From Sclerurus mexicanus (taxonomy: Eukaryota > Chordata > Aves > Passeriformes > Furnariidae), in the NCBI GenBank assembly GCA_013396755.1, contig VWZF01001696.1, positions 248,001 through 312,000 of the forward strand: 64,000 bases of DNA, read 5' to 3'. A program made the translations under genes and the position numbers. Positions 10,225 to 21,010 of this stretch are shown one piece after another (the first letter of the stretch is position 1; the number at the start of each line of letters is the position of its first letter). Below the pieces are notes generated by a model that saw only the letters and a list, made by a program, of their open reading frames with translations, was not told where the DNA came from and made no database searches.

Positions 10225-10770
10225 AAAAGATCTGGATCTCAGAGCACTTGTAAGAACTGGGAGTCAAATGAATTGGTGGAAGAGCTCACCAAGCCACTCT
10301 CCATCATTTATCATCAGTCCTAATTAACCAGGGAGGACCCAGAGGACTGGAGGTTGCCCTATGTGACAGCCATCTACAACAGGGGTTGGAAGGAAGAACC
10401 TGGGAACTACAGGCCTGTCAGCCTGGCCTCAGTGCCAGGGAATATTATGGAGGTTATCTTGAGTGCCATCACACTGCACGTACAAGACAACGAGGGGATC
10501 AGGCCCAGTCAGCACGGGGTTAGGAAAGGCAGGTCCTGCTTGACCAACCTGATCTGCTTGTATGACCAGGTGACCTGCCTAGTGGATGAAGGCTGTTGAT
10601 GTAGTTACCTGGACTTCAGTAGAACCCTCAATACTGTCTCTCACAGCATTCTCCTGGAGAAGCTGGAAGCCCATGGCTTGGACACAGCCACTCTGTGCTG
10701 GGTTAAAAACTGGCTTGGACTTAATGATCTTGGAGGTCTTTTTATACTTAATGGTTCTATGGTTCTATAA
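10225..10770 (+). mobile_element. CR1 LINE with a large internal deletion (RT segment joined to 3' tail)
   Basis: The left part encodes a stretch of CR1 reverse transcriptase, including EEPGNYRPVSLASVPGNIME and GIRPSQHGVRKGRSCLTNLI, with a stop after VDEGC, and then frame-shifted remains of the next motif (gacttcagtagaaccctcaa, corresponding to the LDFCKAFDTV region). At about 10711-10722 (tggcttggacttaatg) it jumps straight to the CR1 3' tail (gatcttggaggtcttt, then aatggttctatggttctat). The rest of RT and the C-terminal domain are missing. It is non-functional. Confidence 0.88.
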
Positions 10771-12109
10771 ATTGACTTGCTATTACTATGGGAAACCAGT
10801 GCTAGAAGCAGGGTACTGCTTTGACTTACAGTAGTCTGTGCTTCTGAGGGAATGTGATGGAGTTTCTGAAGTATTGGGATGTATTTTTGAAGTTTCTTAA
10901 GGATTGGTAACTAGTTACACCATATTGCTTGCAATCTACACAAGAAGTAGCAGAAATGAGGCCAGCTGAAACCTAATCAGTGCTTATCATCAGCAGGTAG
11001 ACTAGGAAAAGTCTCAAATTGAAACTGAATTCACTGATTGTTGGCATGGAACTTTAAAAAAAGGCAATGACAATGATGTAAGCCATCACAGTGGCTCAAA
11101 TACCCATACAAATCATTTCAGTTTTAGCTGGATTCAGGTCTCATGCAATTGGTTTTCATCCCTGAGTTTATCACTGGACAGTGACTAATTTTGCTCAGGA
11201 AAGGAAGATAAACCACTCTTACGTATATCAACATGCAACAAGAAGTGCTAGTTAGATGTCTGTGGGGCATCTGGTTTGTGCCCACTGAGACCTGCCTGCA
11301 CTCTAATGCAGCTGAATGAAGAATGTAGAGTTCCTCCCGTGAAAATGCCATGTGCTATTTTTGTCATCAGTTACTTGCAACCATCTCTCAGCTGCCCAGT
11401 AGGAGAGAGTTTGGACCTTTTGGGATAAGAATTCTCTAAGCTTTGGATGTGGTCAGGCAGGTCTGCCTTTTGTCAGGTGTTTGCATTTTTCCTGTGAACA
11501 ATGTTTTCTTTCACAGTAGCAGCTTATTGCTGGTTCTGGTTGTGAACTAGAAGCAGTCAGGATTCATGAAGAGGCTCTAGCACCTTACATAGCTTCTTAG
11601 GGTGGTATTTGAGAGCTTGGACAGATTCCTACAAGACATATCTTAATCTAAAAAAAATAATTCAGTTATCTCACAGTCATAACTGGCAGTCATTCTGACA
11701 CTTGAGTTCACCAAAGTATTCCCGTACAACAGAAGATGACTAAGTGCTAAAGCCAGAAGGACCTCTTTCAATCAAATAGTCTGATTGTCACATAACACAG
11801 TGAAGAACAACAGAAGACCTAGGGAACTGCAAACCATGGTACATCAAATACAGACTTTCATAATGCTTAGAAAAAAATAAGCACTTCTGATTATACACAT
11901 TTATACATTTTAAACAGCATGGATTAGTCAAAACCACTCTTTTTTTCTTTCATGAATGTATGATTTTATAAGGACTTCAAAGTGGAAACCACATTGCTTT
12001 CTCAAAGCTAATGCTGCATGTATATCATCTGATAATTGTAAAAAAAATTATTAAAAATTTAAAATGAGGTAATTTTAATACTTTATCATTATCTTGGGAG
12101 GATGCTTTG
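10771..12109. other. Intergenic sequence, no feature recognised
   Basis: AT-rich sequence with no gene, repeat family or long open frame that I can identify. Confidence 0.55.
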
Positions 12110-12400
12110 AATAGGATACCAGAGAGGTCAATTAACAACTGTGGAGAGACTTACCAACCTAATATTAAGGTGATATAAAGCTGGGAGGGATTATGCATCT
12201 TTAGAGACTACACAACCACTTTGATAAATGGCAGAGGAGGGTAAAGTAAATAACATTGGTAAAATGAAATTTAGTTGAGATAATGTAAAATGATTCATAG
12301 TGGATACTTAAACATACAAAGGTAGATTTAGGAAATGCAGAAAGGCAGCAATACAACAGAAGTATCTGGGAGCTACAGTATTATTTGCATATGTTCAGAC
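12110..12400 (+). mobile_element. Old, heavily diverged CR1/L3-like LINE fragment
   Basis: The string gatataaagctgggagggat, followed by an agagactac block, an aaaatgaaatttagttgaga block and a closing aagtatctgggagctaca, follows the order of a central CR1 ORF2 segment (canonical features: a gatga-ta-aagctgggaggg block, then a gatgaaattcaataaag block, then a gatctgggggt-ata block). Divergence is high and no frame is open. The assignment rests on pattern order only. Confidence 0.5.
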
Positions 12401-15400
12401 AAGGGTCCAAATATATTTGGGCACACACATATATTTGGGCAAGTGTCTAAATTGATACAGGTATGACAATGTTTTGTATACAACAGCTGTAGCTGGGTGG
12501 TATTTTAGTGGAGTTTGTTACCTCACTGGCTTATTTTTGTCTATGGTGAATTTTAATTCTCTTTTTTAGTTAAGTAATGCCCCAGATTGCTAAATGCCAA
12601 TAGTAGCTATAGAAGGTGAATCTAATTTATAAAGTTCTCCATAATTTCCCTCTAGTGAATGTCATTGGAAATGATTAACTAACTGTAAACTCAGCACTCA
12701 GGTTACATATTTGCCTAAATTTGTTTCTATTGAAATCTGAAATTAATTTGCAGAGAAGAAAAGCCTTCACATAAATCATGCTAGACATGACAGATCAGTG
12801 TATTAAGCTCAGTAAAGCCAGTGGAAGTTCTTTCATTTTTAGCTGGGTTATGATTACAACCCTGAACACCTTAAGAAAAGTCTTCTTTATTGGAGTGTCT
12901 TGCACTACAGGTCTGTAAAAGGTCACCGCCAAGGTAAACTCAGAACAAATTAATAAAAGAGTGTTTTACCTTAAGATGATATATCTAGGTGATCAAAGAA
13001 GTAATCTCAGTCTAGTCCTTAAGGCTTAAGATTCTGCTCATTTTTCTCCCAGACTGGCCTTTCAAACACAGCATAAGACTGAAGCCAGTTTCTTGAGAGG
13101 GAATCGATGCAGTTGTAGGATGCAACATGCTCTAAACGAGCTGCTGTGCAGCAACCCCTGATTTATAACTAGGGTCCTACATCACCCTCATGATGGACTG
13201 AAGCCAGCTGCCTGGGTTGGCACCATCAGCCTTCCTGTTGTGGGGCTTGTCTATAGTGCATCAGCAGGTCAGCTGCCTGACATCACTGATTAAAAATGAC
13301 ATTTATTTGCCAGAAGTTCACACAGGGTTAGGTGATGTCATTAAGTTTTTCTGGAGGGCTCCTGGACTGCACCTGGCAAGCTAGTAATTTTGGCAGTGGA
13401 ACCTAGAAGGAGATTCTTCTCCCTGAAAGACGTATCAACAGTGTGATTCAGAAGCCTAAATGTGGGCATCCAAGTGCCCCTGGAGATATCTCAGTGTATC
13501 CCTGTTCTGCTGCAGAAGCACACTGATGCTCCATAGGCTTGGAAGGTCCCGTGGTGTAGCTGCCAGCCCCATGAAGATGTATTGGCTACTCTAGGTTATC
13601 TCCAAGGAAATGATGCATCTACTAGGTGTGTACTTATTACGTACAGGCTTGGGCCAACCAAGCCTGTATGTGACTGGTAGGTTGGCTGAATCACTTTGAA
13701 ACCTGCTGGACTGCATTGACCAGAGCTCTGTTTATCTAATGGACTATTATACCCTTAGTTAGCTTTACATCTCTATGTAAACAACTGAATTTAGGTGTTT
13801 TTTACAAACTTGATCCTGCCCCTAATCTCCCTGAGCATCCATATTTCTGTTGGAAGGTGCACTACAGACTGCTTTCAGCAATAGATATGTAAATGGACAT
13901 TTCTGACCTGACAGCATACAGTATCTCCTGTCTTGAACTTGCAGAATTGCTAAACCAGGCACTTTCTACGTGTGCCAGATGTAGGATCTGGCTAAGTGTA
14001 CTCAGAGTAGGCCCAAGTCCCTCAAAACTGTGTGATTGTCTTCTCTGGGACATTAAACAGAGACACAGACTGACATCTTTCTGGAGTCTGAACAGACTTC
14101 TCATTTGGGGAATTTTTGTCCTGAGGTATCTAACATAGAGATGCCTAAGCCTGAGCTAATCACAAAGCAGTCCTTGTGTACCCAACAGAGAAAAACAGGC
14201 ACCTTCAGAGGATAATCCATATCATCCTAAACTAGGCTTTTAAAATGTGTAAGCTAAATCACTAAAGAGTTGTTTGTATCTATTGATTATAAAGGAAGCC
14301 AAGGTCTAGTCAAATTCAGCTTTAGATATCAGACTTTTAAACTGCAAAAACTACATTACATGACCCAGTCCCACACATTTGAGGTTTTCTAATTACCAAA
14401 TTTTGAATAGAATACTCAGGTTCTGTAGGAATAGAGAGGGCACCCAACTGAGCTAGTGGTGAGCATCCCTTTCCCTGGCAAGCCATGTATTACAGTTCCA
14501 GTGAGAGACTAAGAGGACCCTTGTTTCAGAGTATCTGTTGCCAGAGGTGTAGAACTGAAGAGCTCAAATCTCCTTAGGAAGAGACAGGGCTTTAACTTTC
14601 CTGTCACATCCTATTGGATTTCTTATGCATAAGATCAAAAGATAAGGAGACAAACAAGAAAATTGCCTCGTCCTTGGTCTCCAAATGAATAGGCAGTCTT
14701 GGGCTCTATGGCCAACAGAGAAGTATGAAAGTGTACAAGGAGATCATAGCATTATACAACGCCGGTACGTCATTTGCTGTGCTTCATTTCCTCACCTAAA
14801 CACAGCAGATGTTGTGCAGAGCCCCTTCCCTATCTGTAATGACTAGGCAATAATGAATCCTGTTCTCCTCTCCTTGGGTTAAGGGGGCCCACTTTAAGGT
14901 GACACACAAAGTCAGAGCATCTCCTGAGGGTGCAGCCAAGTGGTACCAACACAGAGCCATCACAAGTTTGGCCCACCTCTCCCAGCTGAAAGAGGAGCAT
15001 GCACAAGCAGTAATACTTCTGTTTGACTAGACTAGGATCTCATGCTGTCCCTGTAAAAGATATTGTCAATAAACCACTATTTCAAGACCACAGACTCTGC
15101 TTGTTCTTTGTTAGCTGAGTTTTTATGTGACTGTGTGAATTTATGTAGTCGGGATGGTGCAGCATAGCTATTTCAAAGATCTAATTGACGTCAAGACTGA
15201 TGTGATTCATGGGAGTCATAGGATCCCTACCAGTGAAAAAAGTCCACGTTAAATGATATGCATTTGTGCAGTTCCGTAGTTTGCTTTTTGGTGGATGATT
15301 GTGGATTTCATGTGCTTCATCAAGGATAATTTGAAAGTGCCTAAAATCACTGGTCTTTGACAAACTCCTCAGCAGTTAGTTCCAGCCAGAGGCTGGCAGG

Positions 15401-18400
15401 AGGCCAAATTACACAAGTGGGACAACTGCAGTCAGTGACTCTACCACCACCTGCTTTTCATCCTTTTCCATACTGTGCTTTGTAAGTAATTTGTAGAAAA
15501 CCTATATAAATACATAAACCAGGGAAGAAATTCATTAGGGAAGCCATTTTTAACTAGGCCACTGACGCTCCACAGGGTTTTTAGCTTATGATTAAGGCAA
15601 ATACGCATAGACGGAGATACAAAAGCAAGCAAATGGACATAACAAGAAACAGAAACCACCAACAGCGCTGGTTTTCATGTACTTACCACAGGCCCAGTGA
15701 TTTTTACAACTGTGTGCGCTAGTTCACTTAGTTAAACTATTCCATATAGCTTTAAAACACAGGCCCACATCAGCCCTGCCTATTACTCTTTGATGGCACC
15801 TCCAAGTGACACCTCCCCAAGCCTGCCGATCTCTGTGACTTCAAGATGGGCTGGCTAGAGGGAGATGACTGCAGAGTTGAAGAATCCAGCTGCTTTGGAG
15901 CAGTGAGGAACAAGACATGGTGCACAGTCTGTGACTCGAGATGGGACTGAGGCATGTCATACTTCACACAATGTGAGATTCAGAGAAAACTCTGTCAGCA
16001 GTTGCTGCACACATATTCTGGAATGAAAGGAGTGATTTTTTAATTTTTTTTTTTAAATCCATCTTGTCACCCCTGTAATATTCCCTGTCACAGACTTCCT
16101 TAGATCACCACAGGACAGCCTCATCAGAACACTATGATGTTCTTCTATTCTGAAGAAAATATGTTAAATATGTTAGTAGAGCATATATAACCTCCTCCAC
16201 CTTTACCTCTGTGGTGCCACCAATACATTAGGTGTACTTGCCATCCCATCAGAGCCCGCAAAATGGTACGTTTAAAGAGATGATATTCTGCTTCTAGTGA
16301 CATGGGAGAGCTAAGAAGGCATAGGGGTGATCTTTTCCTGATACGGCAAATCTGAGTTATGTGTTAACAAAAAATGATAACAAATGTTCAGTTTAGGAAT
16401 CTAATGCAATGAACAAAGAATTATCTGAACACAGTGAGCACGTGCAGTACTCCAGAATTAGCCCGTTTCATGTTGTAACACGCCCTGTTACAGCGTGAAG
16501 CCACCTGGCATGTGGAAAGGAATCAGCCTTTGATGTGCTTGGAAAAGACATTGCTATATTTTCACATCGTGGTTTGACCAGGCTGAACGAACCAGTGGCA
16601 TCCAAACAGGCTCTCTTCTGTCCTGAGTGAAGAGATGAGTAAATAAGCATGTCATTGTCCTTCTTGATGTGGCAAAGTGGGTCAGCAAAATATTGGTGTT
16701 AATGTGCTAAAATACAGTGGGTGCTTTGTACTCCTTCATTGCATCATAACCAGGGGTTTGTTAGCAGCTGTGTTTGGGAGGAGTCAATTTAAAAAAAAAC
16801 CAACACACAACCAAAAAACACCTAAGCGAGCGGGGAAATTCTAAGATTTGGGGATGAACAAGGGACTACCAATTACACATTAGTCAATAGCATTGTTAAA
16901 AAATACTAAAAGCAAAACTAAAAAAAGCCCACACTGTCACCATAATTACAGATAAATTCAGTGGATAAAACTGTTAAGATACTTTGTAAAATAAAACACA
17001 CACCAGGACGTAGGCAAAAGAGCACAGCCAAATCCAGGCTCAGCAGGCAGAGCTGAGGACAGACAAAAAAGAAAATGACCAATCCAGGCTAGGGATGGGA
17101 AGTAAGAAACTGTTTCATTGCAGAATAAAAATGCAGCTTGCTCAGGTGACAGGAGGATCCTTACCAAGAGGCTAAGAACAACTAAATAATATACTTGCAT
17201 CATCATTGTCATAGCCAAAAAAAAATAAAAATAAATCCCCACACTAGTCCTACAACAGAAATGTATAGCTACTAAGAAAAGAGGCAATTTTTGTTCTTGA
17301 TATTGATGTTGGAAAGGACAAAGCCCAATTGCTTTTTCTTAGTGCCATTAAAACAATAGCATTTCCTGGCTTGTGGTGCTTGTGGTAGTGTTTCTTTGTA
17401 GTAGGAGACTACAAGTTACGGTCAGAAAATAATGTTAACATTGTATGGAACACGAGATTGAAAAAATGCATGATGCATGTTTGTGCTCATTAAATGAATT
17501 CTTCAAAGGAATCAGGATGAACACAAAAAATAAAGTTTGCCAGCCTTGCATGAGTAACAATATTGAGTGCTCTGGATTTTTTGGGGAGCTGGCTGAAATT
17601 CTTGACACAAACAATTCACTCTCGTGCAGGTACTTGCTGTTTCTAGAATGCAATGATCACCTTCGTGTTCTGCTACAGATGAAAACAACTTCATTTCTGC
17701 ATTACATTTCTATGAAATTTGTCACCCTCTAACACCACTCAGAGTTGTCCTTAAAGAGGGAAATACTTGACAGGTCTGAGGGTGAAAAATAAAACACCTG
17801 TGGTAATGTAAACATCATGTTAGGGCTAAAAAGATAGAATAGGAACAGCCCTTTTCAGCATCATCGGTTTGAGCAGACACAGCGGTGAGACGTGTATCTA
17901 ACTGCTTTGGTGTGTTCTTTCATTTACATTACAAAGGAATGTTTTTGGCAGAAAGTCAGTGCATGCAGCATTCATTATTCCTTTAAGGGGCTTGATAATT
18001 CGGTATATTAATACGCTGCAGGCTACCAGTCCTGTCAACCATCCACCAAGACATAAATTACACTTTGTTCCAGCATCAGTACTTTTGTATGCAGTCCTGA
18101 GATTAAATGGGATTGGAGATCTGACCATGGGGTGAAAACTAGTGATGGTTGATATGTCTGTGAGACATTTTGGTCCAGGCAAAAAACACCAGGACCTGAA
18201 TATAACATATGAAAGTAGTCATCATTAGCTCACTGGGTATGAAAATGACAGAAAATAAGACAAGTGACTCAATCTGACAAAAAAACCCCAATGCTCAAGT
18301 ATATCTCTGAAGTCAGGATCAGATATAGAAAGGAGAAGTGGGCTTCTCATGAAGCTTTGGGTGTCTTTAAATGGTTGCTCAGAGTCCCCTTTAAGTCAGG

Positions 18401-19704
18401 GGAGAAAAAGTGGAACTTCAGGTCACAAAACAATCCTAAAATAGAATTTAAACTAGGTCTGATGAAGTACCTCTTTCTTTGTCTACTTTAAAAAGGGAGA
18501 GCAACAGACTTACCTGTGTGTAGACATCAACACTGAAGGTATCTAAAGTTACCCAAGAAGCGATCCATCTTCACTTCCTAGACACACTTTAATTTACAGG
18601 AACTTATTCTGCTTGGCCATCTGATGAATGACTGACAAACTCAGCTGCTTTGAAGGACTCTTGCAAAGCTTGGTCCTGCCAGGAGGGCAGCTTCACACTG
18701 CGGTGGTGTCACATGCAAACCACAGTTTGACTCTCAGCACTCAACTTTTCTGAAATGAAATAGCTGGTGAGCCTCCACAGACTTGCCCTATGGGGAATGA
18801 AGAAAGAGGGAGACTGCCATAGCAAGAGATTCAGAACTTTAATCTTGGTGCTTTAAACTTGGTGCTTTAAGGCTAAATCGATATTACTGTTTTAGCCTAG
18901 ATCAGAAGAGAGCTTTTAAAGCTAAGTTCCAAATTCTTCCACCTGCTGGGGTTTGGTTCATAGTATTCAGTCACACAGTCTTAGAAAACATGAACTTTAC
19001 TTTTTTTTAGATAAAATAAATATATATATAAATATATATTTAAAAACTAGAAGGTGGAATCCAGGAGCGTACCAAATATACTCCAAATGAAATTGGCATT
19101 CAGTCCATGGAACCAGATTAAGACTAATCTGAAAAAAAAGAAAAAAATCGCTAACAGTTTTATAGTGTTGTGTCAGGTGCTCAGCACTGACTGTTTTGCT
19201 CTTCACATCTGCCACTGGTTTGATCTACCTGCTGATGTATCTTAGAGTGAATAGAATCCTGGAAGAGTTTCTTGCTCCATTAACCACTGGAGGAGTTTAG
19301 GAAGATGACATAGCTAAATTAGCGCACTCAAAAGCTAATGAAACAAACAACCACCAAATGGACGGTGGGCTAGTTTTCCAGAATTCAGTATTTTAATGAA
19401 GGACACATCCATTAAACAAAGGCAGAAACAAGTCTGGCACAAGGCATGAGGTAGTGAATTGAGGTTGTAAAATACCTGTTCATTACCTCTATCTATCTGA
19501 TATGGCCAGTAAATTCAAAATACAAATTAGGCTTTTGTTTATAGCAGTAGCTTCAGGACTTCATCCAAGCATAAATTGTAAGAAATTAACCATGACATTA
19601 TTACCTACCAGTTAAATGGCTGCAAAAGAACAAGGCAAACCGCAAAACAAAGCACCAAAACCATTTCCAGCACTACTGATCTTGCTGCATAATCCACACA
19701 GTGC
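12401..19704. other. Long intergenic stretch, no gene recognised
   Basis: No coding gene is seen. There is a local duplication of atatatttgggca at about 12408-12444, an A/C-rich tract near 16792-16825 and an AT microsatellite at 19012-19042. The part at 13,400-15,120 reads like decayed repeat material, with a polyadenylation-like caataaacc at about 15068-15076, but I cannot place it in a family. Confidence 0.5.
19012..19042. repeat. Short AT-rich simple repeat
   Basis: An imperfect (TA)n run, tatatatataaatatatatt, is flanked by A and T tracts. Confidence 0.85.
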
Positions 19705-20025
19705 GGTCCCTTAAGGCTGTACCTGCTCCAGGTGGAGCCTTATCTATAAGCCACAGTCTTTTCAGGGGTATACCTACTGCATCACAGACTTACCCATGGT
19801 CACAGTCCCTTCAGAAGAAACCTGCTCCAACATGGATTTACCTGTGGCAGCCGTTCCTCCAGGGGTGTACCTGCTCTGTTGTGGGCTTATCCATGGCCCT
19901 ATGCTTTGAGGTCTTCCAGCATAACCTCTTGCAATGCCACCGATGCTCCAAGGTGTACCTGCTGTGGTCACCTGGGATCAGCTGCTTCAGGGCAGACCTG
20001 CGTCACATCCCCTACCATCTGGTTG
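19705..20025 (+). repeat. Degenerate ~50-bp tandem repeat (minisatellite-like)
   Basis: The core acctgctcc/acctactgc/acctgctct recurs at 19721, 19772, 19820 and 19869, a spacing of 51, 48 and 49 bp, and then in weaker form near 19923, 19957 and 19996. Each good unit reads roughly: tcaggggtgtacctgctcc, then a gtgg-ctta-ccatgg block, then a cacagtcc block. Copies differ by many substitutions, so the array is old. A 141-codon open frame crosses it (19701-20126), but it reflects repeat periodicity and matches no protein I know. The array directly abuts a CR1 copy on its right. Confidence 0.75.
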
Positions 20026-20171
20026 CCTTTGCAAGAACACAAAAGCAGGTTCACAGCCCACATCCATATGAGAGCTCTGATTGTGTAGGGGTATTCAAGA
20101 AATACCTTAAAAAAGACATACCTTAAGAAAGAAATCTTGAAGGTGCAGGAGTAGGCTGTCCCTATGTACTG

Positions 20172-20752
20172 AAAGATGAGCTGGTGGGGAAGACCACTGG
20201 CCTGGCTGAGCAGGCAGATTTTGCAGAAACTCAGGATAAAAAAGAGGATGTATCACCTTTGGAAAAAGGGGCAGGCAACTCAGGAAGTGTTTAAGGACAG
20301 GCAGAAAGAAAATTAGGGAGGTGAAAGCTCAATTAGAACTTAATCTGGCCACTTTTGTAAACGATAATAAAAAGTATTTTTATAAATACATTAATAGTAA
20401 AAGGAGGGACAAGGAAAATCTTCATTCTTCATTGGATGTGGGGGACAATACAGTCACCAAGAGAACGAGGAAAAGGCTGAGGTATTTAATGACTTCCTTG
20501 CCTCAGTCTTCAAAATTAAGACTAGTTATCCTCAGGATGACTGGCCTCCTGAGTTGGTAGACAGGAACAGAGAACAGAATGGCTGGCCAGGGAAATGGCT
20601 GTGTCACTATCCCTGGAGGTATTTAAAAGATGTGTAGATGTGGCACTGAGGGATGTGGTTTAGTGGTGGACTTGGCATTGCTAGGTCAATGGCTGGACTT
20701 GGTGGTATTAGAGGTATTAGAGGTATTTTCTTAAATAAATGATCCTATTAAT
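20172..20752 (+). mobile_element. CR1 LINE with internal deletion (endonuclease-RT linker joined to 3' tail)
   Basis: The left part matches the CR1 ORF2 region between endonuclease and RT: translated at 20321 it reads AQLELNLATFVNDNKKYFYK and YINSKRRDKENLHSSL, and the DNA upstream includes aaaaaagaggatgtatcacc and ggggcaggcaactcaggaag. At about 20575-20590 (cagaatggctggccaggg) it jumps to the 3' part: ccctggaggtatttaaaaga, gatgtggcactgagggatgt and a worn tail near aatgatcctatta. The RT and most of the C-terminal domain are absent. Confidence 0.86.
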
Positions 20753-20940
20753 TCTGATTTAAAAAAAATAGATTTGGCAGGTTTCCATAATAGCTTTTTT
20801 TTTTTTTTAAAGAGAAGTAAACTCTTTCAATCCTTCATATTTTAATCTGAATATGTGTAAAAATTGAGTTTTCCTCTGAAGGCTACTCCGAGTTAAATTC
20901 TATCAAAGCTGCTACCAAAGGATAAAAAGATATTTTACTT

Positions 20941-21010
20941 TAAAACCAAACCAAACCAAAAGCCAAAACACCCCAACCCAACCAAAAAACAAACAAACGA
21001 ACAAACAATC
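20941..21010. repeat. A/C-rich low-complexity tract
   Basis: About 70 bases consist almost only of A and C on the + strand, with accaaaccaaaccaaaagcc followed by aaaaaacaaacaaacgaac. Confidence 0.8.

Noticed and set aside
19701..20126. A 141-codon plus-strand frame as a new repeat protein
   Set aside because: It follows the ~50-bp tandem array whose unit length varies between 48 and 54 and is not a fixed multiple of three, so the protein has no regular repeat. No start context or homologue is evident.
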